From assembly GCF_001721045.1 (NCBI RefSeq), contig NZ_MDER01000027.1, positions 52,252 to 116,251 of the forward strand: a DNA stretch of 64,000 nucleotides, written 5' to 3'. A program made the translations under genes and the position numbers. Numbering within the stretch: position 1 is the stretch's first letter; each line of letters starts with the position of its first letter. The notes beneath the pieces were generated by a model that was not told where the DNA came from, made no database searches, and worked only from the letters and a program-made list of their open reading frames with translations. This DNA comes from Paenibacillus nuruki. GTDB lineage: Bacteria; Bacillota; Bacilli; Paenibacillales; Paenibacillaceae. Positions 8,516-18,300 of the stretch are shown here, one piece after another.

Positions 8516-8573
8516 TTAAGATGAAGATCATTATAGATAACGAATTATTGATATTATAAAAGCGCGAGTTGCA

Positions 8574-9653
8574 TTAGTCAATACTATTTTCAGTTTGTTC
8601 TACAGGTTGATACGTGACCGACCATTTTTCAAGTGAAAGAGATGGCTCTGCTTTCATATCCAATGTAGTGAATTGACTATGTTTCCATTTCAAATAAGCA
8701 GCAGCTCCGATCATTGCTGCATTATCGGTACAATACTCAAACGGCGGAATCAACAACTCAATCTTTTCTTTTTCACAACGATCAGTTAGATTCGCTCGTA
8801 ACCCGCGGTTAACAGCTACTCCACCACATAATAACAACTGCTTCGCTCCATACTGGCGCACTGCACGAACAGCTTTTTCCACCAGTACTTCAACTACCGA
8901 TTCTTGAAAACCTCGTGCGATCTCGCCTATCATCGGTTCTTCGCCGCGCATCTTCTTCTGATTGACTACATTCAGAACGGCTGACTTCAATCCACTCAGG
9001 CTAAAATCATATGAATTGGCTTCTAACCATACTCGTGGCAAAGATACTGCCGATTCTGCTTCCATCGCCAGATTATCTACATAAGGCCCACCCGGATAAG
9101 GGAATCCTAATGCTCGTGCTACTTTGTCGTACGCTTCCCCTACTGCATCATCACGAGTGCTACCGATCAATTGAAATTGTCCTTCAGATTCTAGTAATAC
9201 CAGTTCAGTATGTCCACCTGATACGACCAATGCCATCGAAGGATATTGTATCTCTGCGGTTAAATTATTTGCATAAATATGACCTGCAATATGGTGGGTT
9301 CCGATCAAAGGCTTGTCTAATGCAAATGCCAAACTTTTTGCCGCCATAATGCCTACTAATAAAGCACCTACTAAGCCGGGGCCTTGAGTAACTGCAATAG
9401 CTGAAATATCTTCTAATGCAACTCCCGATTCTTGGATTGCTTCTTCAATCATCAATGTAATACTTTCTACGTGTTTGCGTGAAGCGACTTCGGGTACCAC
9501 ACCGCCAAAAGCTTTGTGTGTCTCTATCTGACTCGATACGAGATTGGACAGCACGATTTTACCATCTTTCACAATAGACACGGACGTCTCGTCACAGCTC
9601 GTCTCTATCGCTAGAATATGGCATCCTTCACGTTGTATATCTTGTTGCATCAT
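8574..9653 (-). CDS. tsaD: tRNA N6-adenosine threonylcarbamoyltransferase TsaD (Gcp/YdiE)
   Basis: TsaD transfers the threonylcarbamoyl group from threonylcarbamoyl-AMP to A37 of ANN-decoding tRNAs, working with TsaB and TsaE. The chosen start ATG 9653 lies two bases after the rimI stop, with AGGAAG upstream; it gives 359 residues, in the family range. The longer frame would overlap rimI by 50 bases. Features: ILAIETSCDETSVSIV near the N-terminus, metal-binding HHIAGH (about residue 110), SGGHTELV, the nucleotide-binding LLCGGVAVNRGLR and the late metal ligand in YCTDNAAMIG. tsaE, tsaB, rimI and tsaD form one tight leftward operon. Confidence 0.95.
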   Translation of the reverse strand: MMQQDIQREGCHILAIETSCDETSVSIVKDGKIVLSNLVSSQIETHKAFGGVVPEVASRKHVESITLMIEEAIQESGVALEDISAIAVTQGPGLVGALLVGIMAAKSLAFALDKPLIGTHHIAGHIYANNLTAEIQYPSMALVVSGGHTELVLLESEGQFQLIGSTRDDAVGEAYDKVARALGFPYPGGPYVDNLAMEAESAVSLPRVWLEANSYDFSLSGLKSAVLNVVNQKKMRGEEPMIGEIARGFQESVVEVLVEKAVRAVRQYGAKQLLLCGGVAVNRGLRANLTDRCEKEKIELLIPPFEYCTDNAAMIGAAAYLKWKHSQFTTLDMKAEPSLSLEKWSVTYQPVEQTENSID

Positions 9654-9655
9654 GT

Positions 9656-10162
9656 TTATTCCACGCTTCCTTCCAGATGACCTTGCGCTTCGGCTAACTC
9701 GCACCACATAATCATGGCGTCTTCATTATTATCCGAATAATACCCTTTACGAATACCTGCGTTACTAAAACCTAATTTCATATATAATTGCTGTGCGATC
9801 TCATTGGAGACACGTACTTCAAGTGTCATGCGTAACATTCCTAATTCTAATGCCCAGTTCATCAGTTCGACTAATAAAGCTTCTCCAAGCTTACGTCCAC
9901 GATAAGCTTCCCGAATCGCAATATTGGTAACATGAGCTTCATCCATAATCGTCCACATGCCTGCATAACCGATCGTTCGTCCATCGATTACCATCACCAT
10001 ATAACGAGCAAAATGATTCATCGTCAATTCATTACGAAATGCTTCTTCTGTCCAGGGGAGTGTGAATGCTTCATGTTCAATCTCCATCACTTCTGGAATA
10101 TCATCAATCGTCATTTTACGTAGCACAGGTTGTTGTTGATTCTGCTCGTATCGTAATGCCAT
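9656..10162 (-). CDS. rimI: ribosomal protein bS18-alanine N-acetyltransferase, GNAT family
   Basis: RimI acetylates the N-terminal alanine of ribosomal protein S18 and commonly sits inside t6A operons. The start ATG 10162 has AAGGAAG 7 bases upstream; an in-frame GTG six bases earlier lies too close to that site. The 168-residue protein has the GNAT fold: substrate part PEVMEIEHEAFTLPWTEEAFRNEL (residues about 22-45), then VTNIAIREAYRGRKLGEALL, the acetyl-CoA binding loop, and LEVRVSNEIAQQLYMKLGF near 120-138, a stretch typical of RimI. The gene lies between tsaB (16 bases upstream) and tsaD (2 bases downstream). Confidence 0.9.
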   Translation of the reverse strand: MALRYEQNQQQPVLRKMTIDDIPEVMEIEHEAFTLPWTEEAFRNELTMNHFARYMVMVIDGRTIGYAGMWTIMDEAHVTNIAIREAYRGRKLGEALLVELMNWALELGMLRMTLEVRVSNEIAQQLYMKLGFSNAGIRKGYYSDNNEDAMIMWCELAEAQGHLEGSVE

Positions 10163-10177
10163 GAGCACACTTCCTTT

Positions 10178-11020
10178 CTATTTTGACTGGCGTAGCAAAT
10201 TCGCTTCTGCTTCTGACAGTTGTGTGTAATTGGGTAGTAAATGATGCGTATCATCATATTTGCCATCTAAAAGTAGACTTGCTCCGACTTCTCCTGCACA
10301 TCCTGCATCAAGTCCACATGCTAGTATGGTGATCTTCGCTTCAACAACATCCTGTAAACGCTCTGCTCGCTCTTGATGGTTAGCTGTTTCTCCGACGATC
10401 AAAATATGATGTGGACGTTCTTGTTCAGACAACCCCTGATACTGAGCAGCAATCTGATCCATCCAATGATCCATAAGCATAATCCGATCTTCTTCGATAC
10501 GCTTTGGCAAAGTTACTATCTCTGCTGTAGATTCTGTAGACGTAGATTGAATATCAAATAACGAAGTATATACCTGAGCACGGCGACCATCCATCAGTGG
10601 AATAATCCATACGGACGGCTGAGAGGATGCTGTTGTTTGAGATAATTCAGATGATTCTATATGGGTAGACAGATACTCACGATATCCACTCCAAGCCAGC
10701 GCTGCTAGACTGGAAAAGCCTACGACTGGAATCTGTAATGTCCATGCTAATGTTTTGGCTGTTGTTACCGCAATACGAATACCTGTGTATGAACCAGGAC
10801 CCACACCTACAGCAATACCTGCTAATTCACTGCGAGATGTATTAGACTGTTCCATCAGCTTCTGGATTCCATTCACCAGACCAACGGAATGATTGCGATC
10901 AGCATAACTATTTTCAGCTACAAGTACTTCATTTTCTTGCATAACAGCTACATTTCGAGAAGCTGTAGATGTATCCAAAACCAAAAACCGCTTGCGCGGC
11001 TGTTCGTTGATTTCATTCAT
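10178..11020 (-). CDS. tsaB: tRNA threonylcarbamoyladenosine biosynthesis protein TsaB
   Basis: TsaB is an inactive paralogue of TsaD that scaffolds the t6A complex. The 280-residue protein shows FLVLDTSTASRNVAVM at residues 12-27 and the conserved GVGPGSYTGIRIAVTTAKTL near 72-91. The middle holds a longer, Ser- and Thr-rich insertion (about 120-160, SSELSQTTASSQPS and SIQSTSTESTAEI), which varies between species. The ATG overlaps the tsaE stop by four bases (ATGA), showing translational coupling. The ASKHA-fold metal and catalytic residues of TsaD are missing, as expected. Confidence 0.92.
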   Translation of the reverse strand: MNEINEQPRKRFLVLDTSTASRNVAVMQENEVLVAENSYADRNHSVGLVNGIQKLMEQSNTSRSELAGIAVGVGPGSYTGIRIAVTTAKTLAWTLQIPVVGFSSLAALAWSGYREYLSTHIESSELSQTTASSQPSVWIIPLMDGRRAQVYTSLFDIQSTSTESTAEIVTLPKRIEEDRIMLMDHWMDQIAAQYQGLSEQERPHHILIVGETANHQERAERLQDVVEAKITILACGLDAGCAGEVGASLLLDGKYDDTHHLLPNYTQLSEAEANLLRQSK

Positions 11021-11514
11021 TGATTGTCACTAACTCCATTCTGTATTAACTCACGACACCACTCTGAATAAGGTTCTCCATAACCTGTACAGACGAACTT
11101 GCGTGTGTTGTCTTCATTGACTGTAATCTCGATCCCTAATCGCTGAGCAGGTAATAAGTCAGGAATAATACTCGCCCATTCGACCAATGTAGCACCCTGT
11201 CCATAAAAGTATTCATCTAACCCCAGATCAGCCGCTTCCTCTTCGCTAATCCGGTATACATCCATATGATAAAAAGGCATATTTCCTTCATATTCCTTAA
11301 TGATCGTAAATGTTGGGCTATTCACCAATGATGTTACACCTAGATAACGGGCAAATGATTTGGAAAAATGAGTTTTCCCTGCTCCCAAATCTCCGTCTAG
11401 TGTAATAATAGTGCCAGGCAATGAACGCTTGGCTAAAAAAGCAGCTAGTTGATCGGTATCTTCCAAGCTTTGACTGGTAAATGTATATGATGTTGCTGGT
11501 AATCGTTCAGACAT
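11017..11514 (-). CDS. tsaE: tRNA threonylcarbamoyladenosine biosynthesis ATPase TsaE
   Basis: TsaE is the P-loop ATPase that resets the TsaB-TsaD complex between catalytic cycles. The start is ATG 11514: GGAGG lies 7 bases upstream, while the longer frame to 11538 includes that site. The product is 165 residues. It has the Walker A loop GDLGAGKTHF near residue 40, the switch-like NSPTFTIIKEY, FYHMDVYRI, and VEWASIIPDLLP near 115, in the place of the family's VEWPE-type motif. It is the first gene of the tsaE-tsaB-rimI-tsaD operon. Confidence 0.93.
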   Translation of the reverse strand: MSERLPATSYTFTSQSLEDTDQLAAFLAKRSLPGTIITLDGDLGAGKTHFSKSFARYLGVTSLVNSPTFTIIKEYEGNMPFYHMDVYRISEEEAADLGLDEYFYGQGATLVEWASIIPDLLPAQRLGIEITVNEDNTRKFVCTGYGEPYSEWCRELIQNGVSDNQ

Positions 11515-11667
11515 GTGTTCCTCCATATAAAATGACAAGTGATACGATATCTAATAACTATCGTCTGCCAAATCGTTTGATAGAGCGATTATACCATATT
11601 CTTGATCCCATTCCTTGTTAAGATGATAGACGATTATAGAAATACGTTCAGCAATCAGTAGGTTATT

Positions 11668-13098
11668 TTATAGAAGTGGTGATAACATGCGTGATAACGT
11701 CTCCATCGTTTTCTGAACACGAGATCGCTTGATAAACTGCTCATAATTCAATAGACGACTATGTCCAAGATCACGTTCAAAGTCCTCCATTAAGCGCTCG
11801 ATAGTCGACGGTTCTACCAAAACAGCTACCAATTCAAAATTGCTATAAAAGCTACGCATATCCATATTTGCTGTACCTACTGAAGCCAGTAGATCATCGA
11901 TCACCATCACTTTGGCATGCACAAATCCTTTTTCATATTGATGAATACGCACTCCAGCACGCATCAACTCTTGCATATAAGATAACGAGGCATAATGAAC
12001 AACTTGTGAATCGGATATTTTCGGAATAATAATATCGACTTGTACACGACTGACTGCGGCTGTTTTGAGTGCTGTATAGATGCCTGCATCCGGTATAAAA
12101 TAAGGCGTAGTGATACAAATACGCTGCTTGGCTACAGCAATCGCACTAAAACACAATTCTTGAATCGCATCCCAGTTCCGATCAGGTCCACTCGATACAA
12201 TCAATGCTCGTTCATTGCCTTCACATTGATGCTTCGGAAAATAGATCGGATCAGTAATCCGTTGCCCTGAAGCAAATTCCCAGTCTTCCAAGAAGACCGT
12301 CTGTAGAAAATAAACAATATCACCACGTGTCTCCAGATGAGTGTCCCGCCAATATCCCAGCTTAGGATCATAGCCTAAATAATCATCACCAATATTTAAT
12401 CCACCCATAAATCCAACTTCACCATCAATCACCAAAATTTTGCGATGATTACGATAATTCACTTCACGTTGAATAAACGAAGTAAATGGAGGTAAAAAGA
12501 AATGAAACTCTATTCCTGCGGCTTTTAGTCGACGGACAAATGTATATTTCAAATGATAACTGCCCAACCCATCGCACAACATTCGTACTTTCACACCGGC
12601 TTGTGCTTTGCGAATCAGAACATCAGTGAATTCTTTGCCAATCATATCATCTCTAAAAATATAAAACTGAATATGAATATGGTGTTCTGCTTGCTCTAAC
12701 GCTCGAAGCATCGCTGCAAATGTCACTTTACCATCTGTCAGTACTTTAACATTGTTACATGCAGTAATCGGATTTTCAGTCAGATGAGAAAGAAGACCGA
12801 ATAGACGCTCTTCGGTTTGAAAATGGGGATTCCCCATATCTTGTGCTTTACGTATTACATGTGATTGTCTCCATAACCGATGACGAACTTCGCGGAAAAT
12901 AATGGTTCCTTTTTTACGAATCGTACGACGAATCCGGTAATTACGTGCTACAAAATAATACAAAACAAATCCTAGAAACGGAATACAATATGAAATAAAC
13001 ATCCACGCAACAGCTTTGGATGGGCGACGAAACTCAAGAATCAATATAATTCCTGTCTGACAAATAAAAACAAGGCAAATCAATACAATCCAAATCAT
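11668..13098 (-). CDS. cls: cardiolipin synthase, phospholipase D type
   Basis: Cardiolipin synthase joins two phosphatidylglycerol molecules to cardiolipin and glycerol at the membrane. The 476-residue protein starts with two hydrophobic helices (residues 2-20 and about 33-50), then a basic stretch (RNYRIRRTIRKKG) and two PLD domains. Their HKD motifs are visible: HRKILVIDGEVGFMGGLN at about 216-233 and HAKVMVIDDLLASVGTANMD at about 393-412. The last helix ends with LSRMLSPLL. The ATG has AGGAAAGGAAG upstream. The gene is monocistronic. Confidence 0.95.
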   Translation of the reverse strand: MIWIVLICLVFICQTGIILILEFRRPSKAVAWMFISYCIPFLGFVLYYFVARNYRIRRTIRKKGTIIFREVRHRLWRQSHVIRKAQDMGNPHFQTEERLFGLLSHLTENPITACNNVKVLTDGKVTFAAMLRALEQAEHHIHIQFYIFRDDMIGKEFTDVLIRKAQAGVKVRMLCDGLGSYHLKYTFVRRLKAAGIEFHFFLPPFTSFIQREVNYRNHRKILVIDGEVGFMGGLNIGDDYLGYDPKLGYWRDTHLETRGDIVYFLQTVFLEDWEFASGQRITDPIYFPKHQCEGNERALIVSSGPDRNWDAIQELCFSAIAVAKQRICITTPYFIPDAGIYTALKTAAVSRVQVDIIIPKISDSQVVHYASLSYMQELMRAGVRIHQYEKGFVHAKVMVIDDLLASVGTANMDMRSFYSNFELVAVLVEPSTIERLMEDFERDLGHSRLLNYEQFIKRSRVQKTMETLSRMLSPLL

Positions 13099-13220
13099 AC
13101 TGTGCTTCCTTTCCTTGAACTTTCAAATCAAATTTGTTCGATAATCCAATCACTTCTTCTATCCATATAACCAACTCATTGTCTGTTGATTCACAAATTT
13201 AAATGCAATTATTACCATAT

Positions 13221-13252
13221 AAAAAACGCTACTCTTCAAAAGAAGAATAGCG
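13221..13252 (-). terminator. terminator after the ABC exporter pair
   Basis: Leftward reading gives CGCTATTCTTC / GAAGAGTAGCG with a short TTTT loop, then a T6 run at 13226-13221. One mismatch in an 11-base stem. It closes the two-gene ABC transporter unit. Confidence 0.8.
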
Positions 13253-13278
13253 CATCTCTAATCATAGCTTGGTGTAAC

Positions 13279-14058
13279 TTAAGCTCGTACATCTCGTTTT
13301 ACAAAAGAAAACCATGTGATTGCGATAAACACGATCATATAAACGAGCAATACGCCTAAAGAGAACCCTAATGATGTCATTCCGAATGTTCCTGTAGGTG
13401 AAGCAAAATACTGAGTTAGATCCAAGTTCGTGGAGAGCAAATATTTAATAAACTCACGATGTTCTTGCTCTAAAAAAAGACGGAAAATGCCATTCAATGT
13501 ATTGCCCGAAAAATAAAGCAAAATTGAGATCGTAATCGACAATGCAGTGGAACGGAATAAAGAAGATAACATAAAAGCAACAGTGATCAATACTAATGCA
13601 CGAATGTAATTGTAGACTATAGTAAGCACTAGATCCGGTGTCGATGAAGCTGCTGATAAAATACTATTGCCTGAAGCCGGAAATAAGATATAAGCAAAGA
13701 TTATATTTAAAATAACAAATACGATCGTAGCCGCTAGTGAAAATAAAATCACTGAAATGTATTTGGATAATAAAATTTTCCAACGATCCCACGGACGAAT
13801 TAAGAGTAGCTTAATCGTTCCTCTTGAAAACTCACTGGATACCGATTCAGAAGCGATAATAAGCGATAACATAATCACAATAAAATATAAGTTAAATGAC
13901 TGATAAATAACATCAGGGGCTGAAAAAGGAATATCGATCAATTTGAGAAAAATAGGTACGATCGGTGATCCAATAATCATCAAGATTGTCAAAATCCATG
14001 TGGACTTTTTAAGTACAATTTTGAGATTTTCGTTATGCACCAGTCTCCAAAAATCCAT
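13279..14058 (-). CDS. ABC exporter permease (ABC-2 type)
   Basis: This is the membrane subunit of an ABC-2 type exporter. The 259-residue protein has about six hydrophobic spans (near 20-40, 55-75, 100-130, 145-170, 175-195 and 230-250), with the typical segment SEFSRGTIKLLLIRPWDRWKILLSKYI between the second and third spans. Its ATG overlaps the stop region of the ATPase gene, so both are translated together. Substrate is unknown. Similar pairs serve bacitracin- or lantibiotic-type resistance and many unknown exports; no sensor kinase or regulator lies next to it. Confidence 0.85.
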   Translation of the reverse strand: MDFWRLVHNENLKIVLKKSTWILTILMIIGSPIVPIFLKLIDIPFSAPDVIYQSFNLYFIVIMLSLIIASESVSSEFSRGTIKLLLIRPWDRWKILLSKYISVILFSLAATIVFVILNIIFAYILFPASGNSILSAASSTPDLVLTIVYNYIRALVLITVAFMLSSLFRSTALSITISILLYFSGNTLNGIFRLFLEQEHREFIKYLLSTNLDLTQYFASPTGTFGMTSLGFSLGVLLVYMIVFIAITWFSFVKRDVRA

Positions 14059-15059
14059 TATAATTGCCCTCCCCGCGTTAACTCTAAGAATTGATCTTCT
14101 AAGCTTCGCTTGATTGGACGAATCGCATATACGGCTATGCCATTGCTTACAAATAACATATTGAATTGAGCGACTTGTTGACGATCTGCTTCAATGGTCC
14201 ATGTGTTACCTTGCACCTGTCCTACTGACGTCAATTCAACTGCTCGCTCGGGTTGATCCAATTCGAAGATAACTGCTGTTTTGGCGATCAGATCCGCTTC
14301 GGCTTCAGCAGTCGTATGCAGTTCTCGTACATCGATTAATTTTCCGCCATCAATCACTGCAATCGCATCACACATCAATTCCATTTCGGCGAGCAAATGA
14401 CTGGATACAAAAACAGTAGTCCCCTCTTCACGAGTTAATGCACGTAAATAATCTCGTAGTTCCCGAATACCTTGCGGATCAAGTCCATTGGTAGGTTCAT
14501 CCAAAATGAGTAGTTTGGGACGATGAAGAAGTGCTTGAGCTACACCAAGGCGTTGACGCATACCCAGTGAATACGTACTTACTTTTTCATGAATACGTCC
14601 GGTTAGCCCTACAAATTGTACTACTTCTTCGACTCGCTGAGGATCTACTCCAGGAGACATACGCGCATACTGCATTAGATTTTGTCGACCTGTCATATAC
14701 TTATACATTTCTGGGTTTTCGACAATCGCGCCTACTTTAGCGATCGCTTCTTCAAAATGCGTGCGTATACTTTGACCATCAATCAAAATATCGCCTTCTG
14801 TAATACTCATCAAACCAACCATCATTCGAATGGTTGTGGTTTTACCAGCTCCGTTAGGACCCAGAAAACCGAATACTTTTCCAGCTGGAATATCTAAAGT
14901 TAAATGATCAATTAATGTTTTGCCACCGATAACTTTGCTTACATTCTGAAATTGAACGACAGGGAGATGATTTGCTCCATGATGTTCATTGGAATCAGGC
15001 ATTGGATCTTTGGAGATATGTACGGTAGAAGGTACAACCGGATTGGAGTTGGATTCCAT
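14058..15059 (-). CDS. ABC exporter ATP-binding protein
   Basis: The 333-residue protein has an N-terminal extension of about 30 residues, then one ABC domain: GPNGAGKTT (Walker A, near residue 70), YSLGMRQRLGVAQALL (signature), LLILDEPTNGLD (Walker B) and VFVSSHLLAEMELMCD (H-loop). The C-terminal third (about 250-333) is the accessory part typical of BcrA/CcmA-like ATPases of ABC-2 exporters, ending in RSLEDQFLELTRG. It precedes and overlaps the permease gene. The signature LGMRQ with Leu is common in this subfamily. Confidence 0.9.
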   Translation of the reverse strand: MESNSNPVVPSTVHISKDPMPDSNEHHGANHLPVVQFQNVSKVIGGKTLIDHLTLDIPAGKVFGFLGPNGAGKTTTIRMMVGLMSITEGDILIDGQSIRTHFEEAIAKVGAIVENPEMYKYMTGRQNLMQYARMSPGVDPQRVEEVVQFVGLTGRIHEKVSTYSLGMRQRLGVAQALLHRPKLLILDEPTNGLDPQGIRELRDYLRALTREEGTTVFVSSHLLAEMELMCDAIAVIDGGKLIDVRELHTTAEAEADLIAKTAVIFELDQPERAVELTSVGQVQGNTWTIEADRQQVAQFNMLFVSNGIAVYAIRPIKRSLEDQFLELTRGGQL

Positions 15060-15154
15060 ATATTTTCCTCCTGCTCTAAGTATGAATCGAAATAGGCACT
15101 ACTTCTCTAAATCTTTATCCAGTGTATCACAGTTTATGAACAGACATCATATAG

Positions 15155-15204
15155 GCAAAAAAAGAACCTGCTTACTGAATACTTCCAGTAACTACAGGTT
15201 CTTT
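15155..15204 (-). terminator. terminator after gltB
   Basis: Leftward hairpin with a perfect 10-base stem AAAGAACCTG / CAGGTTCTTT (15161-15170 and 15195-15204), an inner pairing TTACTG/CAGTAA, and a T-run running to 15158. It lies 99 bases after the gltB stop. Confidence 0.9.
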
Positions 15205-15302
15205 GATACATGAACTTTAATGTTGAAGCATAAAATGATCTAACTCTTTTCTATTCTAAAAAGTCGAAAAGTGCCAGCAACCATCCTAGTGAAGACAATA
15301 GA

Positions 15303-18300
15303 CTATGCACCGGAACGTGCCAGTTCGCGCATATTAGCTTCAAAGGCTGCCAGTAAAGCGGCTTCGCCTGTTAAGCCTGTATCGTGAACTTTTTGAATCT
15401 GCTCGGTCATCCGTTTGTAGTCTTTTGGAATAACACGAACAAAGTCTTGAGATTGTTGATTCCAATCCTGCAATACACGTTGCCCTGCTTGACTACCTGT
15501 GTACTCTACGTGACGTTCGATCAGAGTACGTACTTCTTCTAGTTCGGCTGCATCTTCAATGGATTCGAGTAGAACCATTTCAAGATTGCAACGCTCAACG
15601 AAGCTACGATCTGGATCAAGCACATAAGCGATACCGCCCGACATCCCTGCTGCAAAGTTACGACCTGTATCTCCAAGAACGATGACACGTCCCCCTGTCA
15701 TATACTCACAACCATGATCACCCACGCCTTCAACCACAACGTTTGCCCCAGAGTTACGTACAGCGAATCGCTCGCCTGCGATACCATTAATATAGGCTTC
15801 GCCGCTTGTAGCGCCATACAGAGCCGTATTTCCGATAATAATATTATCTTCTGCTACAAATGTAGCTTTGGCATCTGGACGAACCACTAATTTACCACCA
15901 GACAATCCTTTACCTACATAGTCATTGCAGTCGCCTTCCACTTTGAGCGTCATTCCTTTAGGAACAAATGCACCAAAGCTTTGACCTGCTGATCCTTTGA
16001 AGTTAAATGTAATGGTATCTTCTGGCAGACCTGCTGCGCCATATTTACGTGTAATCTCGCTACCTAGAATCGTACCAGTCGCACGATTCACGTTACAGAT
16101 GGCAAGATCGGCTTCAATACGAGTTCCATTTTCCAAAGCTGGAGTCGCCAGAGGAACCAATTGTTGCATATCCAATGTCTCTTCCAATTGATGATTCTGT
16201 CTTTGAACTCTATAGCGTTCACTGCCTTCTGCAAGCTTAGGCTCGTGAAGCAATACAGACAGATCCAGACCTTTTTTCTTCCAATGCTCTGCGGCATCGA
16301 CAGCATCCAGACAATCCATACGTCCAACCATTTCTTGTACCGTACGGAATCCAAGCTCTGCCATAATTTCACGGAAATCTTCCGCTACAAATCTCATAAA
16401 GTTAACAACATGAGCAGGATCACCTGTAAAGTTTTTACGGAGTTCTGGATTCTGAGTAGCTACACCTACAGGACAAGTATCCATCTGACAGACACGCATC
16501 ATAATACAGCCTAATGCTACCAATGGAGCTGTAGAGAAGCCATATTCTTCTGCACCCAATAGAGCTGCTACTGCTAGATCGCGTCCACTCAGCATTTTAC
16601 CGTCTGTCTCTAACACAACACGATCACGAAGATTGTTCATAATCAATGTTTGTTGTGTCTCTGCTAGACCCAATTCCCACGGTAAGCCTGCATGACGGAT
16701 TGAACCTTGCGGAGAAGCACCTGTACCACCATCGTAACCACTTACCAAAATAATATCTGCACGACCTTTAGCAACACCTGCCGCAATCGTACCTACTCCT
16801 ACTTCAGCAACCAATTTTACATTGATATCTGCGCGTGGATTTGAATTTTTGAGATCATAGATCAGTTCAGCTAGATCTTCAATCGAATAAATATCATGAT
16901 GCGGTGGTGGTGAAATAAGACCTACACCTGGTGTAGAACCACGAACTTCTGCTACCCAAGGATACACTTTACGTCCTGGTAATTGTCCACCTTCACCCGG
17001 TTTAGCACCCTGCGCCATTTTGATCTGAATTTCATCCGCATTGACCAGATAATTTGATGTGACACCAAATCGTCCAGAAGCAACCTGTTTGATAGCACTA
17101 CGGCGTGAATCTCCATTCGCATCAGGAACAAAGCGAGCAGGATCTTCTCCACCTTCACCGGTATTACTTTTACCACCGATCCGGTTCATTGCGATAGCCA
17201 GACTCTCATGCGCTTCTTGACTGATTGAACCGAACGACATTGCGCCTGTTTTGAAGCGTTTGAAGATCGATTCAATCGGCTCTACTTCTTCCAAAGGAAT
17301 CGGTGCACCATTAGGCTTAAATTTGAGCATAGAACGCAGTGTAAGACGTTCTTCATTCTCACCTTCAACTAAAGCTGCATATTTTTTGTACAATTTATAA
17401 TCACCAGTACGGACTGCATGTTGTAACAAATGGATCGTTTGCGGGTTGAACAAATGTTTTTCCCCGTCATTACGCCATTGATAGTCACCACCGGAATCCA
17501 ATACTTTATCGTTACCATCTTTGTCTGTAAATGCACGATAATGCTGAGACAGACTTTCTGCGGCTACTTCTTCCAAACCAATACCGCCAATACGAGAAGC
17601 TGTCCATGTAAAGTATTGATCAACAAAATCTTGCTGCAAGCCTACAGCTTCAAAAATCTGTGCACCACGGTAAGACTGAATTGTTGAGATCCCCATTTTG
17701 GACAGAATTTTAGTTACGCCTTTGGTTACACCTTTAACATAGTTTTTCACAGCTTTTTCATGTGAAATACCACGTAGTAACCCTTGCTTGATCATATCTT
17801 GCAACGATTCAAATACCAGATACGGATTGACTGCACTGATACCGTAACCTAACAACAATGCAAAATGATGCACATCACGCGGTTCGCCTGATTCAAGCAA
17901 TAGACTGACTTTGGTTCTTGTTCCTTGACGAATCAAATGATGATGTAAGCAAGCAACAGCTAGCAATGAAGGAATAGCCGCATTTTCTTTATCCACACCA
18001 CGATCAGAAAGGATCAAGAAATTATGACCTTTACGAATAACACGATCTGCTGCTGCACATAAATTATCCAGTGCTTTGCGCAATCCTTCTGCACCTTCTG
18101 CTGCGGTGTAGAAAATAGGAATGGTCATTGCTTTGAATCCCGGACGACGAACATGACGAATCTTAGCAAAATCTTCATTCGACAATACCGGTGTATTCAG
18201 AATAATCTGACGACAACTTTCCGGTTGTGGATCAAGCAAATTGCGTTCAGGTCCTATAGATGTTGCAGTTGACGTTACAATCTCTTCACGAATCGAATCG

